NCBI RefSeq assembly: GCF_000189255.1
Contig: NZ_AEVS01000077.1
Coordinates: forward strand, 1-64,000
DNA from: Vibrio brasiliensis LMG 20546
GTDB taxonomy: Bacteria > Pseudomonadota > Gammaproteobacteria > Enterobacterales > Vibrionaceae
Length of the DNA: 64,000 nucleotides
Direction: 5' to 3'
The notes under the pieces were generated by a model. The model had not been told where the DNA came from, did not search any database, and saw nothing but the letters and a program-made list of their open reading frames with translations. This document shows, one piece after another, positions 18,381-27,078 of the stretch. The position numbers were made by a program, and so were the translations under genes. Position 1 is the first letter of the stretch; each line of letters starts with the position of its first letter.

Positions 18381-18409
18381 AAACGGCGAGACATTGAGTC
18401 TCGCCGTTT
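18381..18409. terminator. bidirectional terminator between helicase and MCP genes
   Basis: AAACGGCGAGAC and GTCTCGCCGTTT form a perfect 12-bp stem with a 5-base loop, flanked by A and T tracts. It lies between two convergent genes and can serve both. Confidence 0.9.
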
Positions 18410-18427
18410 ATCTAACACTGACGATTA

Positions 18428-20314
18428 TTACGAAAGTTTAAATGTTGCCACTTTGTCAGTCAGTTCTTGGGCTTGCAGCTTGAGCTTGCCTGATTCTTGC
18501 GAGCTGTCCTGAGCATTGATAACAAGTTCATCCGCTACATCTTTAATTGAGGTGATGTTTTGCGTGATCTCACTTGTTACATGTGTCTGCTCTTCTGCTG
18601 CGGTGGCAATTTGTGTTGCCATATCGCTGATCAGTGAAACCGCTTGATGAATTTCACTCAAAGCACTCGTTGCCTGGTCAGCATCCGATACTGACGTGTT
18701 CGCCAGATTAGAGCTGCTATCCATTAAGCTTACTGCTCGTGTTGTGGTTTGTTGAAGCGTATCAATCGTTGCTTTGATCTCTTCAGTGGATGCATGAGTA
18801 CGCTGTGACAATACTCGAACTTCATCCGCCACTACCGCAAAACCGCGACCTTGCTCACCAGCGCGTGCTGCTTCGATTGCTGCATTTAGAGCCAGTAGGT
18901 TGGTTTGTTCTGCAATGCCTTGAATGGTTGAAAGGACCGTTGAGATTTCTTGCGCGTGGCGATCTAATTCACTGATAACCGAGCTCGCTTCGGTCAGCTC
19001 TGTTGCAAGGCTATTAATAGAGCCCTTAGTACGCTGAACTAAAGACTGACCGTTATTGGTGCTCGTCGTTGAACCATGTGCAGCTTCAGCGGTTTGCTCT
19101 GCATGAGAGGCAATTTCACGGGTAGCGCTTGCTAACTCTGTCACCGCAGTTGCGACCATAGTGATCTCTTGCTGCTGTTGGTGAATCTCAGAAACGGCGT
19201 TGTTCGAACGCTGCGTGTTGTTGTCTGACTGCTCATTGATGAGATGTGCTTGTTCACGAATGTGGCCAATCAGTTTTTGCAGACTGCCGACAAAAGTATT
19301 GAAGTTGTTCGCCAGACGACCTACTTCATCGTCACTCTCCACTTCAATACGCTGAGTAAGGTCACCACTACCGTTGGCGATCTGCTCCAGCGCATGAGAA
19401 ACGTTATTTAATGGCCTGAACAGGATGCTACACAGCAGGTTGAATAGCAGTGTACAAATAACAACTACGATGGCTGTTACTAGCACTTGCCCCCAGACTG
19501 CATCAAATAAAGGCGCCACCAGAGAGCCGTAGTTGATCAGCGTGACTGTTGTTAGAGTTGTCCCATCTATTTTCTGAGCATACAGAACATACTCTTCACC
19601 AGCGATCGAAATGAACTCATCGTGACCACTGCGTGAGGCGTTCTGAATGGTACTGAAGTCTAACCCTAGCTGACTAACTGGTTGGTTGAGAAGTTTAGTA
19701 TCTTTATGGGTAAAGATGTTGCCCTTCTCGTTGGCAATGAACATGTAGCCATCACCAGGAAGGATCACTTTATCCATGCTGTTAAGAATATCGGTGATTT
19801 CTACATCCGCACCCAGTACCACTTGCTGACCATGTAGATTGAGTGCCTTACCCAGTGAAACAACATTTGCGCCAGTAGCGGCGGCAACGGTTGGGTTATC
19901 CATAAACACTTTACTAGGGTCTGCGACAGCATTGATGTACCAACCCCACTTGCGTGGGTCGTCATTACCTGGCGGTAGTACCACCCCGTTGGCATTGTCC
20001 TGGCTACCATCTGGATAGGCGAGGAAGACGTTGTCGAACGCAGCTGAATGACTAACTTGTTTTAGGTGGGTAACAATTGCGGCTTTATCTACTTCTTGAG
20101 ACAGCGAAGTTAACGCACGTTCTTTAGATAGCAACCAGTCAGTTACGTATTGATTGTAAGATGCCGTTGTACTCTCAAGGCGCTGTTCAACCTCTGTATC
20201 CATACGGCTGAGTGAAGCATTAAATGAAAGCGCTTCGACCAGTAGTCCCCCGACTATGATGGCAGTACTCGCAGAAATTGCGAGTTTGTTTTTAAGTGAC
20301 AGTTTCTTAAACAT
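18428..20314 (-). CDS. methyl-accepting chemotaxis protein with periplasmic dCACHE-type sensor
   Basis: A chemoreceptor of 628 residues when started at 20314 ([14 protein letters not shown] upstream); an in-frame extension to 20374 lacks support. It has a first membrane segment near residues 10-30, a periplasmic double-CACHE-like sensor ([54 protein letters not shown]) and a second membrane segment near 280-305. HAMP follows, then the cytoplasmic hairpin with the hallmark [32 protein letters not shown]. dCACHE receptors usually bind amino acids or other small molecules; ligand unknown. It is monocistronic. Confidence 0.93.
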   Translation of the reverse strand: MFKKLSLKNKLAISASTAIIVGGLLVEALSFNASLSRMDTEVEQRLESTTASYNQYVTDWLLSKERALTSLSQEVDKAAIVTHLKQVSHSAAFDNVFLAYPDGSQDNANGVVLPPGNDDPRKWGWYINAVADPSKVFMDNPTVAAATGANVVSLGKALNLHGQQVVLGADVEITDILNSMDKVILPGDGYMFIANEKGNIFTHKDTKLLNQPVSQLGLDFSTIQNASRSGHDEFISIAGEEYVLYAQKIDGTTLTTVTLINYGSLVAPLFDAVWGQVLVTAIVVVICTLLFNLLCSILFRPLNNVSHALEQIANGSGDLTQRIEVESDDEVGRLANNFNTFVGSLQKLIGHIREQAHLINEQSDNNTQRSNNAVSEIHQQQQEITMVATAVTELASATREIASHAEQTAEAAHGSTTSTNNGQSLVQRTKGSINSLATELTEASSVISELDRHAQEISTVLSTIQGIAEQTNLLALNAAIEAARAGEQGRGFAVVADEVRVLSQRTHASTEEIKATIDTLQQTTTRAVSLMDSSSNLANTSVSDADQATSALSEIHQAVSLISDMATQIATAAEEQTHVTSEITQNITSIKDVADELVINAQDSSQESGKLKLQAQELTDKVATFKLS

Positions 20315-20521
20315 TGGAAACCTTATTTTAGTATTAAGTTCAGTAAGTAATGGAACAAGCGAAAAGTGGTGCAAATATAATTTCTAAGCGTGAATTAAAT
20401 AATGACCTAAGTCTAGTTTTTCAAAGTTGTAGAACTCAAATATTGATGGCAATGTCACCAAAACGGAATCAGATTCACACTGTGTATGTCGTCGTGTAAT
20501 CGTATAAATCTGTCAATACTC

Positions 20522-20708
20522 TGTCTGGTTTAACTGGAGTAGTAACGGCTGGTTGAATTAATAACGTTGAAGGGACAGACACCATAAAAGTTAAAGGGAC
20601 AGACACCATAAAGTCTTTCCCCTTCGATGCTCTGAATGTGTTTCAGGTTGGCCAATGAATAGCCGTTAATGGCACGGAGCGACTGACGTTGGCAACTAAA
20701 CCTCTACT
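20522..20708 (-). pseudogene. decayed reading-frame remnant, likely mobile-element debris
   Basis: On the minus strand a frame of about 60 codons without a start codon encodes LRAINGYSLANLKHIQSIEG and then two copies of the octapeptide FYGVCPFN before a stop. It is bounded upstream by a stop codon, so it is a fragment. The GGGACAGACACC-type sequence seen here recurs, in my recollection, near IS200-like/REP-associated transposase genes and their remnants in Vibrio and Shewanella; that link is from memory and unchecked. This accounts for most of the 448-base gap between the MCP start and the next gene. Confidence 0.4.
20566..20613. repeat. two tandem copies of a 24-base repeat
   Basis: Copies at 20566-20589 and 20590-20613 agree at 22 of 24 positions and contain AAGGGACAGACACCATAAA or a one-base variant. 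The period is a multiple of three, so the remnant frame above reads it as a repeated octapeptide. Confidence 0.85.
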
Positions 20709-20762
20709 ACGTTCTCATCGGATAGTGATACAATCTGAGCATCAGAATTATCGAGAAACTCT

Positions 20763-21101
20763 ATGTTTATCCATCATGTTAATGGTATCGACTGGCTGGT
20801 GATTACCGCTTTTGAAGAACTGAAAACCATGTTTATCGAAGACGCTGGAGCGATCCCCTCTTGCTTCTCTACTGCCAGTGAATTGAGCCTGATTGATCAA
20901 GCTAAGCGCGTTTATGGTTACCTTCCGACATTTAGCGGAGTAATCACTGATACTGGCACTTTTCAAAGTCAGGATAACGAAGAAGATTTGAACCCACAGC
21001 TTGCCTGCCTAGTTGAGGGACGTGGTCGGGTGTTTATCTATCACGGTGGCTTTGTCGCTTTTGTCGATGATGAGCAAACCTTTATTACCCGAATGGACTG
21101 A
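20763..21101 (+). CDS. hypothetical protein
   Basis: A 112-residue acidic, soluble protein without signal peptide or membrane segment. It contains two hydrophobic strand patches, IDWLVITAFEELKTMF and GRGRVFIYHGGFVAFVDDEQTF, separated by a polar region. No family recognised. The ribosome binding site is weak (CGAG nine bases upstream), and the gene lies between mobile-element debris and a convergent Lrp-type gene. Its clean composition and lack of a rival frame support it being real. Confidence 0.6.
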   Translation: MFIHHVNGIDWLVITAFEELKTMFIEDAGAIPSCFSTASELSLIDQAKRVYGYLPTFSGVITDTGTFQSQDNEEDLNPQLACLVEGRGRVFIYHGGFVAFVDDEQTFITRMD

Positions 21102-21153
21102 TAAGTTTTCGGTGAGTGGATATCGGTGAACTCAATGTAGCCGGGTTTTATCT

Positions 21154-21636
21154 TTAACTTAACGGCAACTGAAAAGTACTCTTAATCTCTTTAACCGATA
21201 CATTGGACTGAATCGCGCTCACGCCTTTAACTCGTCTCATTGAACTAATGCGGTCAAAGTATTCATCTAAGTCTTTTGCGACTACCTGGACGATGTAATC
21301 TGCGCCGCCAGCTATACAGTGACACATGGTGATCCAGTCTGATTCCGCTACATAGTCCTCAAATGGGTCAGTATTTTCCACTTCATGACTGCCCAGAGTC
21401 ACCAGAGTAAAGCCCGAAACCTGAAAGCCAAGCTTCTTGCGGTTCAGTCTTGCGGCATAACCTTCGATGTAGCCCTCTTGTTCCATTTTCTTCCAGCGTC
21501 GCCAGCATGGCGTTTCGCTCAGATTAACTTCTTCCGCTAGCTTGCTGTTGCTGATGCGGCCATCTTTCTGGATACGTTCAAGAATGGAAAAATCTGTACT
21601 GTCTAACTCAAAGTTGGTGGATTCTTTCTTTTTCAT
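21154..21636 (-). CDS. Lrp/AsnC-family transcriptional regulator
   Basis: A 160-residue Lrp-type regulator. Residues about 12-60 hold the helix-turn-helix (ILERIQKDGRISNSKLAEEVNLSETPCWRRWKKMEQEGYIEGY), and residues about 75-150 the ligand-binding RAM domain (HCIAGGADYIVQVVAKDLDEYFDRI). It is divergent from a LysE-type exporter 121 bases away. Amino-acid-responsive Lrp regulators commonly drive such exporters, so control of that gene, induced by the amino acid exported, is the natural inference. Confidence 0.9.
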   Translation of the reverse strand: MKKKESTNFELDSTDFSILERIQKDGRISNSKLAEEVNLSETPCWRRWKKMEQEGYIEGYAARLNRKKLGFQVSGFTLVTLGSHEVENTDPFEDYVAESDWITMCHCIAGGADYIVQVVAKDLDEYFDRISSMRRVKGVSAIQSNVSVKEIKSTFQLPLS

Positions 21637-21757
21637 GGCTTAAATGGAAATAATTTGCTCAATTTAATGATTACCATAACCCAGATAGCAATTTTATTCC
21701 TGTAGAGATAGGTAGACTGGATCTCATATCGCAACAATGACTTTATGGGAGTGAGCA

Positions 21758-22360
21758 ATGAGTGCTCAGTTAATGACAGCTTTTATGCTGTTCGCAATTT
21801 CAATTTCAATGACTCCAGGTGCGGGGAATATTGCTTTAATTGGCCTGTCTGGCCGTTATGGAGTTGGGGCGACATTACCTTTCATTATTGGTAATGCGGT
21901 TGGGGTGATCGTGATACTTGTCGGGGCTAGCGTCGGGGTTGCCGGACTATTGAATCTCTATCCGACATTGTATCTGATTCTCAAATGGCTAGGTGCCGCG
22001 TATCTGTTGTACATGGCATGGGGAATTGCCAATATGGAACTCGACAGGGACGCCAGTGTGAAAAAATCTGGCTTTTTCTCCGGTATATTGGTGCAGATCC
22101 TTAATCCAAAAAGTTGGGTCGCATCTATCACAGTATTTTCTCAATTCGTCTCGCCAACCGGAAGCTATACGGCTCAAGTTATTTTTATCATTAGTGTCAT
22201 GGTGGTGACCGGAGTGATTGGTATGTTGGTCTGGGCTTACTTTGGCTCGATGTTGACCCGATTTATTGAATCGCCTCGTAAGATGGTGGCAATCAATCGA
22301 TGCTTTGGCGCTAGTTTGGCTGTTGTCGCGCTATTCGTGGTTAGCCAACCGGGCTTGTAG
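21758..22360 (+). CDS. LysE/RhtB-family amino acid exporter
   Basis: A 200-residue inner-membrane protein with about six hydrophobic segments and the LysE-family N-terminal motif SMTPGAGNIALIGLSGRYG, plus LNPKSWVASITVFSQF near residue 112. The family exports amino acids or related molecules. GGGAG lies upstream of the ATG. The divergent Lrp-type gene is its probable regulator. Substrate unknown. Confidence 0.9.
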   Translation: MSAQLMTAFMLFAISISMTPGAGNIALIGLSGRYGVGATLPFIIGNAVGVIVILVGASVGVAGLLNLYPTLYLILKWLGAAYLLYMAWGIANMELDRDASVKKSGFFSGILVQILNPKSWVASITVFSQFVSPTGSYTAQVIFIISVMVVTGVIGMLVWAYFGSMLTRFIESPRKMVAINRCFGASLAVVALFVVSQPGL

Positions 22361-22560
22361 AGTTAACAAATGTGATGAGGCCTGACAACTGTTACCTTGT
22401 CGTTTGTCAGCAAAGACTGCTAGATTGCTAAGTGCACATGGAAGCAATCTAGTTAGTTCACAGGTTGGAGATGAGCAATTTTGTTCAAGTTTTTGTTTGA
22501 TTCTCTGAATATCATCAATGACGAATGATACAAAATTACTCGGCATTCAAGGAGAAAGGC

Positions 22561-23388
22561 GTGAGTCAGGAGAATCACTTTACTTATACTAGCAGTTTAC
22601 AGCAGGACGAGGTATCGATGCTGTGTGCGATCATGAGTGATTTCTCGTACAGCAAGCATGCTCATGAAGAGTATTCGATCGGCTTGACCATGCAAGGCAG
22701 GCAGGATTTTTTCTGTCGTAATGCGTTCTATAAAAGCCAGCCAGGTTGCGTGATGCTGTTTAATCCAGAAGATATCCATGATGGTCATTCTGGTGGAGAG
22801 CAGAACCTGGAATACGTGATGCTTTATATTCATCCTAATGAGCTTAAGCCTTTGTTTCAGGCGCTGGGGCATAAAAAGGATACCATTTTACGGCTTGAAG
22901 ATACCTTGTTTGATGACGTGATACTGCGTCATCAGGTCTATGATATGTCGCAGCGTCTTCAGGGTAAGTCTTATTCCAAGATTGAACATGATGCGAGTCT
23001 GTTTCAACTTGCTCAGTCCTTAACTCGACTGCATGGCAGCCTCGAATTACCGCGCTATCGAACTCGAGCCGATAAATTGCTGCTGCGTGCGAAAGAATAC
23101 ATTATGGCTAACCTCGCCAATGACATCTCTATTGATGATATCGCGCAGGCCGCCAGTATGTCTAAGTTTCACTTTATTCGCACCTTCCGCGAGCACTTTT
23201 GTATCACTCCACATCAATATGTTTTGAACTGTCGTATCAATGTCGCGCGCAGGCAATTGCTTGAAGGACATAGTGCCACCAGAGCCGCTCTAGGGTCCGG
23301 TTTCGCCGATGCCAGCCACCTTAACCGTAACTTTAAGCGCGTATTCGGTATGACACCAAAACAATTTCAAGTTCAAACGGTGCGCTGA
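22561..23388 (+). CDS. AraC-family regulator with N-terminal cupin
   Basis: Residues about 20-150 form an AraC-binding cupin (FSYSKHAHEEYSIGLTMQGRQDFFCR, GCVMLFNPEDIHDGHSG). The C-terminal 100 residues are a double helix-turn-helix (ISIDDIAQAASMSKFHFIRTFREHF, LGSGFADASHLNRNFKRVFGMTPKQFQ). The GTG at 22561 is preferred, with AAGGAG six bases upstream, giving 275 residues; an in-frame ATG 12 codons earlier at 22525 lacks a good ribosome binding site. It is followed 33 bases later by a LysE exporter, a common regulator-exporter pairing. Confidence 0.88.
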   Translation: MSQENHFTYTSSLQQDEVSMLCAIMSDFSYSKHAHEEYSIGLTMQGRQDFFCRNAFYKSQPGCVMLFNPEDIHDGHSGGEQNLEYVMLYIHPNELKPLFQALGHKKDTILRLEDTLFDDVILRHQVYDMSQRLQGKSYSKIEHDASLFQLAQSLTRLHGSLELPRYRTRADKLLLRAKEYIMANLANDISIDDIAQAASMSKFHFIRTFREHFCITPHQYVLNCRINVARRQLLEGHSATRAALGSGFADASHLNRNFKRVFGMTPKQFQVQTVR

Positions 23389-23421
23389 TTAAGCCACTGA
23401 TACTGAAAGTCGGAGTCCATC

Positions 23422-24030
23422 ATGTCAGAGATCTTAGCCTATGCCCTTGGCGTAATGTATTCGCCTGGGCCGGTCAACCTATTGGGTTTACATTGTGGGA
23501 TCAACAAACAAACCCGTTCCCATTTGGGATTTTTTGCAGGTGTAGGGATAGCGATGTTTATCCTGTTTGTTGCGCTTGGTTTTGTCGGAAAGGAATTGGT
23601 TAACCCTGCGGTTCTGCCTTTTATCAGTTTAGTGGGCTGTAGTTATATTTTGTATATTGCCTGGAAGGTGTTGCAAGCTAAGGTCAACGTCAGTCTTGAT
23701 GACAGCAAGGAAAACTCGCTCAGTTTTCGCGATGGACTTTTAATGCAGTTGCTTAACCCCAAGGCTCTGGTGGCGACCTTACCGATTGCCACCATTCAGT
23801 TCCCCAGTGCTGGAATTAGTGGAGCAGCGATCATTTTTTGGTCTGTGATTTTGGCGCTGCTGGCTTTTGGGGCACCCACGGGATACTCACTGACAGGGCT
23901 GTTGCTCGGTAAGCGTATTTCTGATCCGCGCTACTTCAAAGTATTTAATATCTTGATGGCTGGTTTGTTGGTATATGTGTCGGCGACTATCGGCTATCAG
24001 CATGTGGTGATACCGTTATTATCGGTGTGA
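23422..24030 (+). CDS. LysE-family exporter
   Basis: A 202-residue membrane protein with about six hydrophobic segments, starting with the family motif MYSPGPVNLLGLHCGINKQT; the usual TPGP is SPGP here. It also has LNPKALVATLPIATIQF near residue 112. CGGAG precedes the start. It follows the AraC gene at 22561-23388 by 33 bases and is probably co-transcribed with or activated by it. The exported compound is unknown. Confidence 0.88.
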   Translation: MSEILAYALGVMYSPGPVNLLGLHCGINKQTRSHLGFFAGVGIAMFILFVALGFVGKELVNPAVLPFISLVGCSYILYIAWKVLQAKVNVSLDDSKENSLSFRDGLLMQLLNPKALVATLPIATIQFPSAGISGAAIIFWSVILALLAFGAPTGYSLTGLLLGKRISDPRYFKVFNILMAGLLVYVSATIGYQHVVIPLLSV

Positions 24031-24098
24031 TAATGAGTTAGAACAGACCAAACCTTGATAGATGAAGGCTTGGTCTGTCGTTCGCTCCACGGAGTGGA

Positions 24099-25001
24099 TT
24101 ACTGCTTAATCGCAGTACAGAAGCTCACATCTGAGTGTTGAGTCTCTGGGTCATAGCTGTGGTACAGCTCGAAACAAGGGCGATCATCGTTTTCCATTCC
24201 TGAGCCAACCACGTTATCCATTAAATCATCCCATGCTCTGGAGTACTGGCTATGTTCGGTAATTTTCTGACGCATCACGGCGTATTGTCCACCAGGAAAA
24301 TCTTGCAGCTCGATATTGTTTGGTACTTCAGTATCTTCAGGCACCATTAAGCAGATATCGGTGCGGCACTTATCATTCGGTGTGACTTCCGGGTTGTCGT
24401 GATAGATAAAAATACAGGTGTTGCCAGCTAAACCTTTCATTCCAGCCCACTGATAGAGACGTTGAGTTGCTTGTTCGTAACCTTCACCGTAAGGGCCTGT
24501 CACACGAACGTAAGCGAGTTTAGTAGCATCAAATTGTTGTAGTTCCATTGTCTTGCTCCATATTGTTGGTTCAGAGCCAGTATATGGATCGCTGTTTAGC
24601 TCTTCGTTTCCATTCTTGCGCAACGTGTGTCCAATCTTGCTGTTTCGTGCGAGCTCAGAAAACTCCTGATAGTTCTCACAATCTCTGAACGCGGTTGGCG
24701 TGACGCCATAGTGCTGCTTAAAGGCCTTTGCCAGACTTTGCGAAGAGGAAAAACCATACTCAAGGGCAATATTGAGCACAGGTTGCTTAGATTTAAACAG
24801 ATCGTCAGCAGCAGCGGCCAGTCTTAAACGACGAATGTAATCAGCCAGAGTTTCACCCTGAACCGCTTTAAATGTGCGGTGAAAATGGTAAGGAGAGAGG
24901 TTCGCCAAGGCGGCGACCTCTGGCAGGTTCAGAGGCTGGTTAAAGTGTCTTTCCAGATATCGAATTACTGGGATTAGCCGTTTTTTATAATCAACGCGCA
25001 T
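24099..25001 (-). CDS. AraC regulator with GyrI-like effector domain
   Basis: A Rob/SoxS-like layout: an N-terminal AraC DNA-binding region (YLERHFNQPLNLPEVAALANLSPYHFHRTFKAVQGETL and ALEYGFSSSQSLAKAFKQHYGVTPTAFR) followed by a GyrI-like domain (FDATKLAYVRVTGPYGEGYEQATQRLYQW) of the kind that binds drugs or hydrophobic cations. The ATG at 25001 has AAGGA seven bases upstream, giving 300 residues; an ATG at 25013 and a far longer frame to 25145 are less likely. It is divergent from another AraC gene at 25144. Confidence 0.87.
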   Translation of the reverse strand: MRVDYKKRLIPVIRYLERHFNQPLNLPEVAALANLSPYHFHRTFKAVQGETLADYIRRLRLAAAADDLFKSKQPVLNIALEYGFSSSQSLAKAFKQHYGVTPTAFRDCENYQEFSELARNSKIGHTLRKNGNEELNSDPYTGSEPTIWSKTMELQQFDATKLAYVRVTGPYGEGYEQATQRLYQWAGMKGLAGNTCIFIYHDNPEVTPNDKCRTDICLMVPEDTEVPNNIELQDFPGGQYAVMRQKITEHSQYSRAWDDLMDNVVGSGMENDDRPCFELYHSYDPETQHSDVSFCTAIKQ

Positions 25002-25143
25002 TGGTTGGTACATCCTTGTTTTACTTGCTAAAGAGCCTACCCCACAGACAGCTTGTTTCAAAGCTATGATTGTATAAATGTATAGCGTGTCTCGACATTT
25101 TGCTTCAGACTTCAGCTTAATTTCGTCGTTGAAAAGGACAATC

Positions 25144-25995
25144 ATGATCGCTTGGAAACAGCACTTAGCAGGGTATGAATGGCTGATTCACCAAGTCTGG
25201 TATCTAGAGGTGGATCCAGGTGAAGTGATCGAGCCTAAACCGCACCTTATTCCTAATCCTCGCGCTCATCTACTGCTTACTCCACAGCAGCAACCTTACG
25301 CTTATGATAGTGGGGAAACTCTACTTTCAGGTAAAGGCAGTCATCTCCTGGCGGCTAGTGAACACTTACTCTTACTCGATGACAATCCACCGATCAAACG
25401 TATTGGTATCACCTTTCGTCCCGAGGGGCTGTTTATCCTTCAGCATGCGATTAACTTCGACCAACCGGTGAGCGCAATCAATCAATGTCAGTGGTTTGAC
25501 TGGCTGACTCCACTGTTTAACGCGGAATTTCAGCAAGGGCTTTGGCAACAGAATACCAAAGAATCACTGGTCGACTATCTACAGAGCCATTTTGCGTCCC
25601 TGTCTCTATCTCTACCTCAAAGCAACTCGTTTATCGCAGTGCAAAAAGCGGTTCATGAGATGGATAAGCAAACTGCAATGACACCTGACACGATGTTGGA
25701 TGTTGAAGCGCTTGCCAGCCAATGTGCCTGCTCTAGGCGTACTCTTGAGCGCAGTTTTAAGCAGGTGGTGGGATTAAGCGTGAAGCAATACCAGCAAATG
25801 GCACGTTTAGAGCGGATGATTCTGACGCTATATCAGCAACAAAGCACGGTTGACTGGACCCACTTCTCCCAGCAGTTTGGTTTTAGCGACCAATCCCATC
25901 TGATAAGAACGCTTAAACAGCAGCTTAGAAAAACGCCGGGCAACTATATGAAAAGACGTGACTTGACCATAGATATCTACGGAGACTTTGAATAA
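25144..25995 (+). CDS. AraC-family regulator
   Basis: A 284-residue regulator whose N-terminal domain (residues 1-170, with IKRIGITFRPEGLFILQHA) resembles the DUF6597-type sensing domain. The C-terminal half has an AraC helix-turn-helix (DVEALASQCACSRRTLERSFKQVVGLSVKQYQQMARL and FSQQFGFSDQSHLIRTLKQ). The ATG at 25144 has AAGGA seven bases upstream. It is divergent from the other AraC gene, with a 142-base shared region, and precedes a GNAT gene after 83 bases. Effector unknown. Confidence 0.87.
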   Translation: MIAWKQHLAGYEWLIHQVWYLEVDPGEVIEPKPHLIPNPRAHLLLTPQQQPYAYDSGETLLSGKGSHLLAASEHLLLLDDNPPIKRIGITFRPEGLFILQHAINFDQPVSAINQCQWFDWLTPLFNAEFQQGLWQQNTKESLVDYLQSHFASLSLSLPQSNSFIAVQKAVHEMDKQTAMTPDTMLDVEALASQCACSRRTLERSFKQVVGLSVKQYQQMARLERMILTLYQQQSTVDWTHFSQQFGFSDQSHLIRTLKQQLRKTPGNYMKRRDLTIDIYGDFE

Positions 25996-26078
25996 TCGCA
26001 CCAATCCAGCTTGTCGCAAAAATCCAATTATTCTCTCGGCTGCTGCGCTAATATCTCTGGCAGATAACGAGGTAAAAC

Positions 26079-26666
26079 ATGTCATATCAAAAACTAAAAC
26101 AGGGTGAAGCTATTGCGTTTAGCGAGTCACTGAATATTAAGCTGATTCAAGCATCTGATCTGCCCGATATTATCGAGATGCTTAACGATGATAAGGTCAA
26201 TCCGTACCTGTTCTTTGCTCCAGCCGAAAACAGCCTGTACCAAGGTTTCTTTGGTCCTATCATCGACAACACAGCGCAGGCGATTAAAGACGGACTCTGG
26301 CCCGATAATCCAACATTTGTTATTCGTGACCATCAGGATAACTACATGGGTATGACAGCGATAACGCAAGTGATGTTTTTAACCGGCAACTACGAAGTAG
26401 GTTACCAACTGCCTGTTTGCGCCTGGGGGCAGGGTATCGCAACCCGAGCATGTCAGATGATGACTGAGCTAGGATTTACCGAACTGGACGCACATAAGGT
26501 CAGTGCAGATTGTTACGCGGAAAATGTCGGCTCTTACAAAACTCTTGAGAAGTGTGGCTTCGTTCAGGAAGGACGCCAGAAAGACTACTATAAGCTTGAG
26601 CAAGGTTTTGATGACAAGCTCTATTACGGCATTACTGCCGAGCAGTTCAGTGCATTAAACCGCTGA
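26079..26666 (+). CDS. GNAT acetyltransferase, RimJ/RimL-like
   Basis: A 195-residue acetyltransferase of the RimJ/RimL type (acetylation of N-terminal or other amines with acetyl-CoA). The acetyl-CoA site is in YEVGYQLPVCAWGQGIATRACQMMTELGFTELDAHKVSADCYAENVGSYKTLEKCGFVQEGRQKDYY: the usual R/QxxGxG/A pattern is QGIATRA, and the NxxSxxxxEKxGF segment is a family hallmark. The substrate cannot be judged. A bidirectional terminator follows. Confidence 0.9.
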   Translation: MSYQKLKQGEAIAFSESLNIKLIQASDLPDIIEMLNDDKVNPYLFFAPAENSLYQGFFGPIIDNTAQAIKDGLWPDNPTFVIRDHQDNYMGMTAITQVMFLTGNYEVGYQLPVCAWGQGIATRACQMMTELGFTELDAHKVSADCYAENVGSYKTLEKCGFVQEGRQKDYYKLEQGFDDKLYYGITAEQFSALNR

Positions 26667-26672
26667 TAAAGC

Positions 26673-26714
26673 AAAAGGCCGTTAAACACCTTGGTCGGGT
26701 TTAACGGCCTTTTT
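26673..26714. terminator. bidirectional terminator
   Basis: AAAAGGCCGTTAAAC pairs with GTTTAACGGCCTTTT, a perfect 15-bp stem with A and T tracts on either side. It lies between convergent genes. Confidence 0.93.
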
Positions 26715-26725
26715 GTATCAAGTGC

Positions 26726-26992
26726 TTAGTTAACCTGGTTCTGGCTCTGAAGCTTCTCTTTCGCTTCTTCAACTTTTGAGAAGTCCAATCCCAACTCTTC
26801 AACGGCTTCTTTGATTAGCGCAGGGTTTTGCATTACCTGAGCCATCAGCATTTGAAGTTTGTCTTGTGGCAGGCCTAGTTGGCTGATCGTTGCCATCGCT
26901 GCCAAAGGATTTTGCGTTAGCGTCTGGAAAATCTCGTTGATTTGTTCGTCGCTGATGTTGCTCTCTTTTAGCAGTGCAAGAATCGGATTCAT
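26726..26992 (-). CDS. DUF2999-family small protein
   Basis: An 88-residue helical cytoplasmic protein of the DUF2999 family, found mainly in Vibrio and relatives; function unknown. Family features include MNPILALLKESNISDEQINEIFQ at the start and EELGLDFSKVEEAKEKL near the end. Two adjacent ATG codons (26995 and 26992) follow AAGGA; the second has the better spacing and fits the MNPI start. It is not obviously linked to neighbouring genes. Confidence 0.85.
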   Translation of the reverse strand: MNPILALLKESNISDEQINEIFQTLTQNPLAAMATISQLGLPQDKLQMLMAQVMQNPALIKEAVEELGLDFSKVEEAKEKLQSQNQVN

Positions 26993-27078
26993 CATGTTTC
27001 CTTTTTTCAATCGAATGAATTGAGGCTGAGTTTAGCATTGGATTTAGCACGATTGAACTAGCAATCAACCACTCACGC

